From Rariloculus sp965263005 (GTDB taxonomy: Bacteria > Pseudomonadota > Gammaproteobacteria > Steroidobacterales > Rariloculaceae): 64,000 nt of DNA. The stretch lies in the NCBI RefSeq assembly GCF_965263005.1, contig NZ_OZ253579.1, positions 2,046,001 to 2,110,000 of the forward strand, given 5' to 3'. Below are positions 1 to 8,393 of this stretch, piece by piece (positions within the stretch are counted from its first letter, which is position 1; every line of letters begins with the position of its first letter). The notes beneath the pieces were generated by a model. The model saw only the letters and a list, made by a program, of their open reading frames with translations, had not been told where the DNA came from and ran no database searches. A program made the position numbers and the translations under genes.

Positions 1-1521
1 ACCGGGGCGATCGGGGCCGGGCGCAACGGCGCCGGTGTGAAGCTGGCGGTCATCGATACCGGGCTTGAGATTTGCCACCCGGATCTGGCCGCCAACACTG
101 CCGGGGGCGGGTCGTTCAATTTCCAGGCAGACGGGACTCCCGGCGCGTCGCGCACCGATCCATTCAACCACAGCATTCTCGGCGACCACGGCACCAGCGT
201 CGCCGGGGTCGCCGCTGCCGCGGCGAACAACGGTTTCGGCGGGCGCGGCGTGGCGCCGGACGTGACGCTGGTGGGGTTCAACCTGGGTACCGCCTTGGGC
301 CAAGACCCCGAAACCGCGCTGTTCCGCAGCCTGGGAGGCAGCGACAGCGATCCGGATTCCGCCAGCGTCGACATTTTCAACATGAGTTTCGGCACCGTGG
401 TCCCGTCTGAGAATCCGTCGGCGGACTTCGTGCGGCTGGTGAAGATGGGCACGTCGGAGCTTCGCTCCGGCCGCGGTGCGTTGTATGTGAAGGCAGCCGG
501 CAACGGCTTCGGGTTCTGTGAACGGCCGCACCCGCTCAACCGGGAAGTCGGCTGTATCGGCGCCAACACCGATCCGGACCAGAACCTGCCCTGGCTGCTC
601 ACCGTGGGGGCATTCAATGCCGACGATCTCAAGTCGTCCTATTCGAGCGCCGGCGCTAATCTCTGGGTCGTCGGTCCGGGCGGCGAGGACGGTCGCGACC
701 AACCCGCGATGATCACGACGGACCAGGCCGGTGCGCAGGCGGGATTCAACCTGCGTCCCGAGAACCCCCTCACAAGCGCCCATCCGCTGAATCGCGACGG
801 CGATTACGTCAGCGCCTTCGGCGGCACGTCATCGGCGTCCCCCGCCGTCGCGGGTGCGATCGCGGTGCTGCTGGGCGCTTACCCGGATCTGAGCTGGCGC
901 GATGTGAAACACATCCTCGCGGTGTCGGCGCGCAGGATCGACCCCGACCGCGCCGAGGTCCGCGCCGCCTTCAGCGGCAGTCCCTACGTCGCGCAGCACG
1001 CCTGGCAGACCAATGCTGCCGGTTACGACTTCCACAACTGGTACGGCTTCGGCGCTGTCGATATCGACGCCGCCCTCGCACTGGCGGCAAGCTACACGCC
1101 CGACAGCCTGGGGACCTTCGTCGAATCGCCGTGGTTCGAGGTCGGCGCGGATGCCGAGTTGCGCCTGGCCATCCCGGACGTGGACGGCGCCGGGGTGAGC
1201 GCGACCATGGAGGTGGCGGGCTTGCCCGACGCCGCCAACATCGAAGCAGTGGTGCTCGAAATCGCGGTCGAACACCGTAATGCCTTTGACCTCGGCCTCA
1301 CGCTCCGCTCGCCCGCGGGCACAGCCAGCGTCGTCAATCCGCCTTTCAATCCGGTGCTCGACGGGTTCGGTGGACTGCGAGACTGGCAGTTGTTGAGCAA
1401 CGCGTTTTACGGCGAGAACCCCAACGGCGCCTGGACCATCCATGTGGCAGACCTCGCCGCCGACGACACCGGCAGCCTGACCGGCTGGCGGCTGCGCTTC
1501 TACTACGGCGAGCACCCATAG
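1..1521 (+). CDS. S8 subtilisin-like serine protease with C-terminal P domain (5' partial)
   Basis: Secreted serine endopeptidase of the subtilase family, cut by the left edge: the frame is open from base 1, so the GTG at 37 is not the real start. The catalytic triad is visible: Asp in VIDTG (near base 55), His in GDHGTSVAG (near base 187) and Ser in GGTSSASP (829-831). The C-terminal ~120 residues, from about base 1140, look like a proprotein-convertase P domain (beta-sandwich ending GSLTGWRLRFYYGE). The missing part would hold the signal peptide and any propeptide. Family and active site are clear; the substrate is unknown. Confidence 0.9.
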   Translation, partial: TGAIGAGRNGAGVKLAVIDTGLEICHPDLAANTAGGGSFNFQADGTPGASRTDPFNHSILGDHGTSVAGVAAAAANNGFGGRGVAPDVTLVGFNLGTALGQDPETALFRSLGGSDSDPDSASVDIFNMSFGTVVPSENPSADFVRLVKMGTSELRSGRGALYVKAAGNGFGFCERPHPLNREVGCIGANTDPDQNLPWLLTVGAFNADDLKSSYSSAGANLWVVGPGGEDGRDQPAMITTDQAGAQAGFNLRPENPLTSAHPLNRDGDYVSAFGGTSSASPAVAGAIAVLLGAYPDLSWRDVKHILAVSARRIDPDRAEVRAAFSGSPYVAQHAWQTNAAGYDFHNWYGFGAVDIDAALALAASYTPDSLGTFVESPWFEVGADAELRLAIPDVDGAGVSATMEVAGLPDAANIEAVVLEIAVEHRNAFDLGLTLRSPAGTASVVNPPFNPVLDGFGGLRDWQLLSNAFYGENPNGAWTIHVADLAADDTGSLTGWRLRFYYGEHP

Positions 1522-1685
1522 CCGGCCAGGCAGAAACGATCCATTATGTTCCGGTGTCGACGGCAGAACGCTGGGAAGCGGTGAATTCGGGATTGCGCAA
1601 TTGCGCCGCCCGGGTTGCCGGCGTTCGACGCCGGCGGCCCATGCGATAAAATCCCGACGACATCCGCAACCTGAAGGAGATAAAC

Positions 1686-2039
1686 ATGAAACTGGCCGAC
1701 CGGCAATGCGTACCGTGCCGCGGGGGAGTCCCGCCGATGGGCTCCGACGACGCCGAAACCCTGCTCGCCGAGCTCGGAGGGGGTTGGGCGCTAAACGCCG
1801 ACGGCCACCTCGAGCGCGCGTATCCGTTCGCGAATTTCCTCGCCGCGATGAACTTCGCGAATCGAGTGGCCGAGATCGCCGAAGCGCAAGCCCATCACCC
1901 GGACCTCTACGTCCGCTGGGGCCAGTGCACGGTCGAAATATGGACCCACAAGATCAGCGGATTGACCGAGAGCGATTTCTACCTGGCCGCGAAGATAGAC
2001 CGCGCCTGGTCGCAATCGCTCGACGAGCGAGCTGACTGA
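1686..2039 (+). CDS. phhB: pterin-4a-carbinolamine dehydratase (4a-hydroxytetrahydrobiopterin dehydratase)
   Basis: Dehydrates 4a-hydroxytetrahydropterin, recycling the cofactor of aromatic amino acid hydroxylases. The protein has 117 residues, usual for PCD/DCoH. It carries the family signature EAQAHHPDLYVRWGQ with the HHP active-site histidines, followed by the conserved W-T-H-K-I-S-G-L-T segment. The ATG at 1686 follows a good AAGGAGAT ribosome site at 1673-1680. No phenylalanine hydroxylase gene is visible next to it, so the partner must lie elsewhere, or the enzyme may serve molybdopterin or regulatory roles as in some bacteria. Confidence 0.9.
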   Translation: MKLADRQCVPCRGGVPPMGSDDAETLLAELGGGWALNADGHLERAYPFANFLAAMNFANRVAEIAEAQAHHPDLYVRWGQCTVEIWTHKISGLTESDFYLAAKIDRAWSQSLDERAD

Positions 2040-2041
2040 TC

Positions 2042-2150
2042 GCTACATGTAAGCCCGGACCGCCTTCAGCGCTCCGAGCACGCTCGCCAGGCGGCTGGTC
2101 GCTACATGTATGCGTAGACCGCCGTCAACAGCCCGAGCACGCTCGCAAGG
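2042..2150. repeat. imperfect tandem duplication of the lctP 3' end
   Basis: Bases 2042-2091 match 2101-2150 at 41 of 50 positions with a 59-base period. The second unit is the true 3' end of the lactate permease, including its stop; the first lies just beyond that stop. Read on the minus strand, both would end in similar peptides (SVLGALKAVRAYM and SVLGLLTAVYAYM). The outer copy is a degenerate duplicate gene tail, probably from a lost paralogue or an old recombination event. Confidence 0.75.
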
Positions 2151-3709
2151 AAGATGCTGTGCTTGAAGGTGAACCGGAATAGCTGCCCCTCCTGGGAACG
2201 CGCCATTCCCGTGGCCGCCACGGCGACCGCGAGGCTCTGCAGGCTGATCATCTTGCCCATCACGCCGCCGGCCGAGTTTGCCGACGCCATGATCGCGGGA
2301 TTGAGGTTGAGCTCCCTGGCAGTCACGACCTGCAGGTTGCCGAACAGGGCGTTCGACGAAGTGTCGCTGCCGGTCAGGAATACGCCTAGCCAGCCGAGCA
2401 TTGCGCTGAAGTACGGGAACAGCGCGCCGGTCGCGGCGAAGGCGAGGCCGAGCGTAACGGTGGCGCCGGAGTAGTTCATGAGGAAGGCGAGACCGAGCAC
2501 GGAGGCGATCGTCAGCAGCGAGAAAAACATCTGCTGCACGACGGACCCGAGCAACTTGACATAGCTCACTGCCGGCATGCGCAGCAGCAGTGCCGCGGCC
2601 ACGGTCGCGAACCCGCAGGCTGTCCCCGCCGCTGAGAGCCAGTTGAAATTGAACACGGCCGCGTAGGGTGACGGCGACTCGACGATGGGCTGCATGCGTT
2701 CGACGACGTTGTGAAGGCCCGGCCATTCGATCGCGATCGACACGGTGTTGAGAACGTTTGTTCCCCAAGAGCTGCCCCAGAGCAGCACGAAGAACACGAG
2801 GAACAGATACGGCGACCACGCGAGCAGCGTGGGGCCGAGCCCGTGCTTCTTGACGGTGGCCACGACCTCGGAGTCGCCCTCGAGATGGAACGAGTCGGAC
2901 GGTTGCCAGACCTTGAAGAGCACGATGAGCGCGATGATCGAAGTCAACGCGGCAATGATGTCGACGAGTTCGGGACCGAAGGTGCTCGATATAAACAGTT
3001 GCATCGAGGCGAAAGAGACACCGCAGACGATGGCCGCGGGCAGCACGCCGTTCAGCGCGCGAAACCCGCCCATGACCCATACCAGATAAGCCGGGATGAA
3101 GACCGAGACCGGCGCACAGAGCCGCCCGACCCAGGTGCTGAGCAGAGCCTCGTCCAGGCCCGTGATGCCGGCAAGTGTAATCACTGGAATGCCTATCGAG
3201 CCGAACGCGACCGGGGCGGTATTGGCCAGCAGACAGATCCCGGCGGCGAAGAACGGTGAGAAACCGAGCCCTGTCAGCATGGCCGCGGCGACGGCGACGG
3301 GAGTGCCGAAGCCCGCGCCGCCCTCGATAAACGCTCCGAACGCGAATGCGATGAGCATGGCCTGCAGGCGCCGGTCCGACGTCAGTCCGCCGATCGAATC
3401 CTTGATGATCTCGAAATTGCCCGTCTCGAGCGTGAGCCGGTACAAAACGATCGCCCAGTAGACGATCCAGCCGATCGGGAACAGGCCAAATGCCGCGCCG
3501 TAGATCGTGGAGCTGACCGCAAGCGAGGGCGGCATGCCGTAGATGCCGATCGAGACGATCGCGGCCGCGGCCAGTCCCGAAAGGGCCGCGATCCAGGCGG
3601 GTTTTCGCAGGATCCCGATCAGTAGCAGCAGGACAAATATCGGTAGGGCGGCGGCCAGCGCCGACCAGGCGAGGCTATCCGCAATCGGTAGGTACTCCTG
3701 CGGCCACAT
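2102..3709 (-). CDS. lctP: L-lactate permease (LctP family)
   Basis: Inner-membrane lactate (or glycolate):proton symporter. The 535 residues are almost all hydrophobic helices, a normal length for LctP/LldP. Typical family stretches are seen: AFGAFIEGGAGFGTPVA near residue 130 and the C-terminal GSDTSSNALFGNLQ block. The ATG at 3709 is preceded by GGAG eight bases upstream. It is last in a minus-strand run downstream of the glycerol genes, which fits uptake of small C3 carbon sources. Just after its stop lies a degenerate copy of its own last 50 bases. Confidence 0.9.
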   Translation of the reverse strand: MWPQEYLPIADSLAWSALAAALPIFVLLLLIGILRKPAWIAALSGLAAAAIVSIGIYGMPPSLAVSSTIYGAAFGLFPIGWIVYWAIVLYRLTLETGNFEIIKDSIGGLTSDRRLQAMLIAFAFGAFIEGGAGFGTPVAVAAAMLTGLGFSPFFAAGICLLANTAPVAFGSIGIPVITLAGITGLDEALLSTWVGRLCAPVSVFIPAYLVWVMGGFRALNGVLPAAIVCGVSFASMQLFISSTFGPELVDIIAALTSIIALIVLFKVWQPSDSFHLEGDSEVVATVKKHGLGPTLLAWSPYLFLVFFVLLWGSSWGTNVLNTVSIAIEWPGLHNVVERMQPIVESPSPYAAVFNFNWLSAAGTACGFATVAAALLLRMPAVSYVKLLGSVVQQMFFSLLTIASVLGLAFLMNYSGATVTLGLAFAATGALFPYFSAMLGWLGVFLTGSDTSSNALFGNLQVVTARELNLNPAIMASANSAGGVMGKMISLQSLAVAVAATGMARSQEGQLFRFTFKHSIFLASVLGLLTAVYAYM

Positions 3710-3751
3710 GTAGAGATCTCCGTTTGAGTTTTTCTTGGTCCGGAAGTGACT

Positions 3752-3771
3752 GCCGGCGCGGCTACGCCGGC
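3752..3771. other. GC-rich intercistronic hairpin
   Basis: GCCGGCG (3752-3758) and CGCCGGC (3765-3771) form a perfect 7-bp stem with a 6-base loop. It lies just after the stop of the membrane-anchored gene and before lctP, both on the minus strand. There is no T-run directly after the stem, so it looks more like an intercistronic stability or attenuation hairpin than a full terminator. Confidence 0.45.
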
Positions 3772-3775
3772 GTGA

Positions 3776-4423
3776 TCAGAACAGGCTGCTGTAGTCGATC
3801 ATGTCCTCGAAGTAACCCGTTACGGTAAGCGTCACGGTGACCGGAAACTCGTTGTAGTTGAGCCAGTACCAGCCGTGTTCGCCGCCGAACGGGGCGACGA
3901 GCGAGCCGTTGTCTCCGTTGCCTTCCTGATGCTCCTTGTACCGTACCCAATAGTCCGGGCTGACCGCCGGATCATGACCGTGGAAATCGGAGTAGATCGT
4001 TCCGCGATCGACCTGCCAGGTGTAGAGAATCATCTTGCCGGTTTCGAGCACGGTCTTGATCTCGGTTTCCTGCTCGGCCTCGATCGTGATCTGAAACGTC
4101 TCCGTTTGCGCGGGCTGATCGGAATCCTGATGAATTGCCGGGTTCGGCAACGGCACCGGGTCGCCGAAGTCGGGAATCTCGGCCTCGAAAACCCGTTCGT
4201 TACCTCCGGTGACGTCGACGATCTCGAGCGTCCGCGTCGGTTCCTGGGTGAGCCGCGAGAAGCCGGTCAGGCCACCGATTCCCGTCGGATCGATGCCGTA
4301 CTCGGCCGGCAGGATGACGGTGATGAGGATGGCGATGGCGACGACACAGGCGGCCAGCGCGCTGAGCGCGATGCGTTTGCCGGGCGGCGGCACGAACTCT
4401 GAAGGCGTCGAAGGATCTGACAT
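3776..4423 (-). CDS. single-pass membrane-anchored protein of unknown function
   Basis: The 215-residue protein has a short cytoplasmic N-terminus, one transmembrane helix at about residues 18-41 (ALSALAACVVAIAILITVIL) and a soluble periplasmic domain ending in an HGWYWLNYNEFPVTVTLTVTG segment. The domain resembles proteins I recall being annotated only as 'transmembrane anchor protein' in gammaproteobacteria; no enzymatic motif is visible. It lies between the aquaglyceroporin and lactate permease genes on the same strand (gaps of 68 and 66 bases), so it is probably co-transcribed with them. Confidence 0.65.
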   Translation of the reverse strand: MSDPSTPSEFVPPPGKRIALSALAACVVAIAILITVILPAEYGIDPTGIGGLTGFSRLTQEPTRTLEIVDVTGGNERVFEAEIPDFGDPVPLPNPAIHQDSDQPAQTETFQITIEAEQETEIKTVLETGKMILYTWQVDRGTIYSDFHGHDPAVSPDYWVRYKEHQEGNGDNGSLVAPFGGEHGWYWLNYNEFPVTVTLTVTGYFEDMIDYSSLF

Positions 4424-4491
4424 GTCGCTGTGACCTCGCTGAATTGCGGCACATTTTACACTGCAACGCGGTCCATAACGAGCGTCAGGGG

Positions 4492-5217
4492 TCAGAGCTC
4501 GAGGGCCGCGACCGCGATACCGGCAAGCACGGCGCCGAGAATCGGGCCGACCACCGGAACCGGCGCATACTCCCAGCCCGAACTGCCTTTGCCTGCGATC
4601 GGCAGGAGCGCGTGAACGATTCGCGGCCCGAGGTCCCGGGCCGGGTTGATCGCGTAACCGGTCGGTCCGCCGAGTGACAGTCCGATGCCCCAGACCAGCA
4701 GACCGACGAGGAACGGGCCGAAGCCCGGCTCCAATCCGTTCGGAGCAAGGTTGTCGGAAAAGATCGCGGCCGCAATAAACACGAGCACGAACGTGCCGAT
4801 GATCTCACTGACGAGATTCGACGGCAGATGCCTGATCGCGGGCGACGTGCAGAAGCAGGCGCGTTTGAGGGCCGGGTCTTCCGTCTGCGCCCAGTGCGGC
4901 AGGTAGTGCAGCCAGACGAGCGCCGCACCGAGCGACGCGCCGATCATCTGGCCCGCGATATAGGTTCCAGCCTGGCTCCAATCGCCGGTGTAAACGCTGA
5001 CGCCGATCGTCACGGCCGGGTTGATGTGGCCGTTGCTGCCGACGGCGAGCGCGACGATCACGCCCGAGATGACCGCGAGCCCCCACGCGGTCGTGATGGC
5101 CATCCAGCCAGAGCCCTCGCCGTACGATCCCTTGAGCAGCACGCCGGCAACGACACCGTTGCCGAGCAGGATCAAGGTCATCGTTCCGAGCAATTCACCC
5201 AAGAACGCACTAGACAT
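4492..5217 (-). CDS. glpF: glycerol uptake facilitator / aquaglyceroporin (MIP family)
   Basis: Membrane channel for glycerol. It has six helices and both MIP boxes: NPAVT (in GHINPAVTIG, near residue 66) and NPARD (in GYAINPARDLGPR). The Asp after the second NPAR is typical of glycerol-conducting GlpF rather than water-only aquaporins. The ATG at 5217 is preferred to the in-frame GTG at 5223 because GGGAG then sits at proper spacing. It lies 57 bases downstream of glpK on the same strand, forming the usual uptake-and-trap pair. Length 241 residues. Confidence 0.92.
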   Translation of the reverse strand: MSSAFLGELLGTMTLILLGNGVVAGVLLKGSYGEGSGWMAITTAWGLAVISGVIVALAVGSNGHINPAVTIGVSVYTGDWSQAGTYIAGQMIGASLGAALVWLHYLPHWAQTEDPALKRACFCTSPAIRHLPSNLVSEIIGTFVLVFIAAAIFSDNLAPNGLEPGFGPFLVGLLVWGIGLSLGGPTGYAINPARDLGPRIVHALLPIAGKGSSGWEYAPVPVVGPILGAVLAGIAVAALEL

Positions 5218-5274
5218 GGTCACTCTCCCGGTGATTGCAGGGACTCAAGCGCACTTCAACGCACTTCGCAGCGA

Positions 5275-6783
5275 TTACCCGTCGGCGGAGGCCCAGTCGA
5301 AGGATCGTGTGACGGCCTTTTGCCACGACCGGTATAGACGGGCGCGCTCAGATTCTGCCATGGCCGGCTCGAATCGTCTGTCGAGGGCCCAGTTGCGCTT
5401 CAGATCCTCGTGGTCTGTCCAGTAGCCGACGGCGAGACCGGCAGCGTAAGCGGCGCCGAGCGCCGTCGTTTCGGTAATCTTCGGCCTCAGGACCGGGGCG
5501 TCGAGAATGTCCGATTGAAACTGCATGAGCAGATCGTTGGCGACCATTCCGCCGTCAGCGCGAAGCGCCTTGACCGGGATGCCGGAATCCTGCTCCATCG
5601 CCTCGAGAACTTCGCGGGTCTGAAATGCCGTTGCCTCGAGCGCCGCGCGCGCGATGTGGTTGCGGTTTGCGTACCGGGTCAGGCCGACGATGCAACCGCG
5701 TGCACTCGCTTTCCAATGCGGCGCGTAAAGGCCCGAGAACGCCGGCACGAAATAGACGTCGCCGTTGTCGTCGACCTCGCGCGCCAACACTTCGACGTCG
5801 CTGCTGTTCTCGATGAGTCCGAGATTGTCGCGCAGCCACTGCACCAGTGCACCCGTGATCGCGATCGAACCCTCGAGCGCATAACACGGTCTATCGGCGC
5901 CGAGCTTGTAGGCGACGGTCGTCAGCAGCCCGGCCGCCGACGGCACGGCCTCGGCTCCGGTATTCATGAGCACGAAGCAGCCTGTCCCATAGGTGTTCTT
6001 GGCCTCGCCCGGCTCGAAACAGGCTTGACCGACGAGCGCGGCCTGCTGGTCCCCGAGGATGCCGGCGATCCGTGTATCGGCGAGCGCCCCGCCTTCGGCC
6101 GACCCGTAGATCTCGCTCGATGGAACGATGCTCGGCAATACGGAGCGCGGCACGTCGAAGGCCGCGAGCAAACCGTCGTCCCAGTCGAGCGTCGCGAGGT
6201 TCATGAGCTGGGTGCGGCTTGCGTTCGTGACGTCGGTGATGTGCAAGCCGTTCAGTGTCCCGCCCGTGAGATTCCAGACGAGCCAGGAGTCGACGGTGCC
6301 GAATAGTACGTCGCCCGCGTCGGCCCTGGCGCGCGCATCGGGCACATGATCGAGCAGCCACTTGAGTTTCAGTCCGCTGAAGTAACTTGCGAGCGGCAAG
6401 CCCGTCGCGGCGCGGAACCGGTCCTGGCCGCCTTCTCGGGCATAGGCGGCCACGAGTCCGTCGACGCGCGTGTCCTGCCAGACGAGCGCGTTGTGAAGCG
6501 GCGCGCCGGTGCGCCGATCCCAGAGCACCGTCGTTTCTCGCTGATTCGTGATCCCGACCGCGGCGATGTCCCGCGGCGAGAGCTTCGCCTGAGACAGTGC
6601 GCTTGCGATGACCTCCTGCGTGTTTCGCCAGATTTCCGCCGGGTCGTGCTCCACCCAGCCTGGCTTCGGAAAGATTTGCTCGTGCGCCTTGCGCGCATCC
6701 GAAATCACGCTGCCCGCGTGATCGAATACGATGAATCGAGTGCTCGTCGTGCCTTGATCAATGGCGCCGATATAGTTGGCCAT
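5275..6783 (-). CDS. glpK: glycerol kinase
   Basis: ATP-dependent phosphorylation of glycerol to glycerol-3-phosphate in the cytoplasm. The 502 residues match full-length GlpK. The N-terminal phosphate loop DQGTTSTRFIVFD is followed by GITNQRETTVLWDRRTG, and the second FGGY-type block GLTRYANRNHIARAALEATAFQTREVLEAM lies near residue 370. It is part of a minus-strand run, 36 bases downstream of the pectinacetylesterase-like gene and upstream of glpF. No glpD or glpR is in the window. Confidence 0.96.
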   Translation of the reverse strand: MANYIGAIDQGTTSTRFIVFDHAGSVISDARKAHEQIFPKPGWVEHDPAEIWRNTQEVIASALSQAKLSPRDIAAVGITNQRETTVLWDRRTGAPLHNALVWQDTRVDGLVAAYAREGGQDRFRAATGLPLASYFSGLKLKWLLDHVPDARARADAGDVLFGTVDSWLVWNLTGGTLNGLHITDVTNASRTQLMNLATLDWDDGLLAAFDVPRSVLPSIVPSSEIYGSAEGGALADTRIAGILGDQQAALVGQACFEPGEAKNTYGTGCFVLMNTGAEAVPSAAGLLTTVAYKLGADRPCYALEGSIAITGALVQWLRDNLGLIENSSDVEVLAREVDDNGDVYFVPAFSGLYAPHWKASARGCIVGLTRYANRNHIARAALEATAFQTREVLEAMEQDSGIPVKALRADGGMVANDLLMQFQSDILDAPVLRPKITETTALGAAYAAGLAVGYWTDHEDLKRNWALDRRFEPAMAESERARLYRSWQKAVTRSFDWASADG

Positions 6784-6819
6784 GGCGTGTTCGCTTCCCT
6801 GAATATGGTTGCTTCGCGC

Positions 6820-7941
6820 CTATTCGCCGCCGCCGATGAATTCGGGCACGTCGCAGACGCGGCATTGAACGTCCTCGATCGGCTCGCGATCGGCGAGATT
6901 CGCAACCCAGTCGCGGATGCGGACTCCGTCGACATGCTGCGAATAGAACTCCGGACGCTGCAGGATTGTGTGTACGTCACCGCCCGCGATGTAAGAACGG
7001 AAGTTCGGAACCGCGCTTCTGATGTCGTTCTGATTGGCCAGGATCAGATCGAGCAGCGAACCCGTTCGGTGGCCGGCCAGGGCGAGGAACTGTTTTTGCA
7101 CGCCGTCCTCCGCATGGTCGAACGCTGCGAACGTGATCTCGGGGTAACGCCGCGCCGCCGCGACATAGAGGCTCTCGAACGTGAATTCGCCCACGGGCAT
7201 GTCGGCAAATTCGGGCAGATATGAAAGCTCGTCCAGCGTGCCCCACATTTCCTCGGGCGCGACCCTCATGAGTTCGCGGCGATAGCCGCTCGAGCCGTCG
7301 CCGAGCTGCGAGATCGCGGCCGATTCGTAGTGCTCGGCGATCAGCATCGTGAAGTAAGGCGAAGGGATCGACCCCGCGCTCGAACCCGTGACGAACACCG
7401 CCGAAGGCGTGAGAAAGTGCGAGTAAACCCAGTCCAGGACTGCGCGGGCGTTGGTCATTCCGTTATGTCTCACGGTCACGTCGTGGGGGCCGTGCTCTTC
7501 GACCGCGGGAGCCTCGTAGGTCGTCACGCGGTTACCGAGGTGCACGTCGCCGGTGCAGTACGGCGCGTACACCGCGCTGTAGCCGGCGAAAGGATTCTCG
7601 GGATTCCCGAAGTCGAAGATGCCGTTCGCTCTATCGGGGTCCGTCCCGTCGGTGTTGATCGTGTGACTCGGCTCGAGGTCCGGGTCGCACGTCATCCCGT
7701 TCCAGCACGCACCGCCGCCCTGGAAGTACACGAGCAAACGTTCCGGCTGCCCGGGGCGGACGAAGAACCGGTACGGCGAGCCGTCGGAGCAGGTCGTGTC
7801 TGCGCCAGGTTCGATGGTGTTCCAGCCGGTGTCGAGATCGTCGAGCAGGGCAACGGCCTCGGGCGCGCCGCCGTCACAGGCCGTGAGCGTGCAAACGAGC
7901 AGGCCGATCGTGAGCGCTTCGATAGGGACGGGGCATCGCAT
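6820..7941 (-). CDS. pectinacetylesterase/Notum-family lipoprotein hydrolase
   Basis: Probable secreted carboxylesterase with an alpha/beta-hydrolase fold. The N-terminus has a lipoprotein signal ending in the lipobox LTAC (residues 19-22), so it should be lipid-anchored. Family marks are LLVYFQGGGACWNGMTCDP (oxyanion region, near residue 70) and the nucleophile elbow TGSSAGSIPSP (Ser near residue 170). In plants the family removes acetyl groups from pectin and in animals palmitoleate from Wnt; bacterial substrates are mostly unknown. It lies directly upstream of glpK. 373 residues. Confidence 0.8.
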   Translation of the reverse strand: MRCPVPIEALTIGLLVCTLTACDGGAPEAVALLDDLDTGWNTIEPGADTTCSDGSPYRFFVRPGQPERLLVYFQGGGACWNGMTCDPDLEPSHTINTDGTDPDRANGIFDFGNPENPFAGYSAVYAPYCTGDVHLGNRVTTYEAPAVEEHGPHDVTVRHNGMTNARAVLDWVYSHFLTPSAVFVTGSSAGSIPSPYFTMLIAEHYESAAISQLGDGSSGYRRELMRVAPEEMWGTLDELSYLPEFADMPVGEFTFESLYVAAARRYPEITFAAFDHAEDGVQKQFLALAGHRTGSLLDLILANQNDIRSAVPNFRSYIAGGDVHTILQRPEFYSQHVDGVRIRDWVANLADREPIEDVQCRVCDVPEFIGGGE

Positions 7942-8016
7942 GCGGGGTCCTCCTGAATTTCGTCCTCGTGTGTTCGGCGTCGCCGCCGGATCGGCCGATA
8001 TCGCAACGGCGGGCAG

Positions 8017-8376
8017 TTACGATTCCTCGCTCACGGTAACGCGGTCGGGATAAAACGCGAGGTGACCTGCGATGGCCGCCACTGCCGCATGCGGGGTTTC
8101 ATAGCTCCAAACGCTGTTCTCGGCCGTCCGCTCGCCGACCTTGATCGTGAAGTAAGCCGCGTCACCCTTGAATGGGCAGTTCGTCGAGCGTGCGGTCCGC
8201 TCAAGAACGCTCACGTCGACGTCATCGCGGGGAATGTAATTGACTCCGGGGTATGTCGCCTCGGTCAATTTCAGTGCGCGGACCGTGTTGGCGACCTTGT
8301 GACCGTTGAACATGACGATGACGCGCCGCGGGTTCGCGTCGATCGAAATCGGATGATCGGGCCCCGGGATTCTGAT
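8017..8376 (-). CDS. DUF427 protein, apparent AUC start codon
   Basis: Small DUF427 (NTP_transf_9-like) protein of unknown function; conserved blocks include YIPRDDVD, CPFKGDAAYF and WSYETP. The only in-frame ATG is at 8313, but conserved sequence continues upstream in frame for 21 codons (x-RIPGPDHPISIDANPRRVIV), which matches the usual family N-terminus. No ATG, GTG or TTG occurs between the in-frame upstream stop and 8313. The best start is the ATC at 8376-8374, with GGAG (plus-strand ctcc at 8385-8388) eight bases upstream. An ATG start at 8313 would remove a conserved beta strand. It lies 17 bases after the ankyrin gene. Confidence 0.7.
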   Translation of the reverse strand: MRIPGPDHPISIDANPRRVIVMFNGHKVANTVRALKLTEATYPGVNYIPRDDVDVSVLERTARSTNCPFKGDAAYFTIKVGERTAENSVWSYETPHAAVAAIAGHLAFYPDRVTVSEES

Positions 8377-8393
8377 GGCGGAATCTCCGTCAG

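Noticed and set aside
2043..3080. Open frame of 345 residues on the same strand as lctP in another frame
   Set aside because: Arginine-rich shadow of the permease gene.
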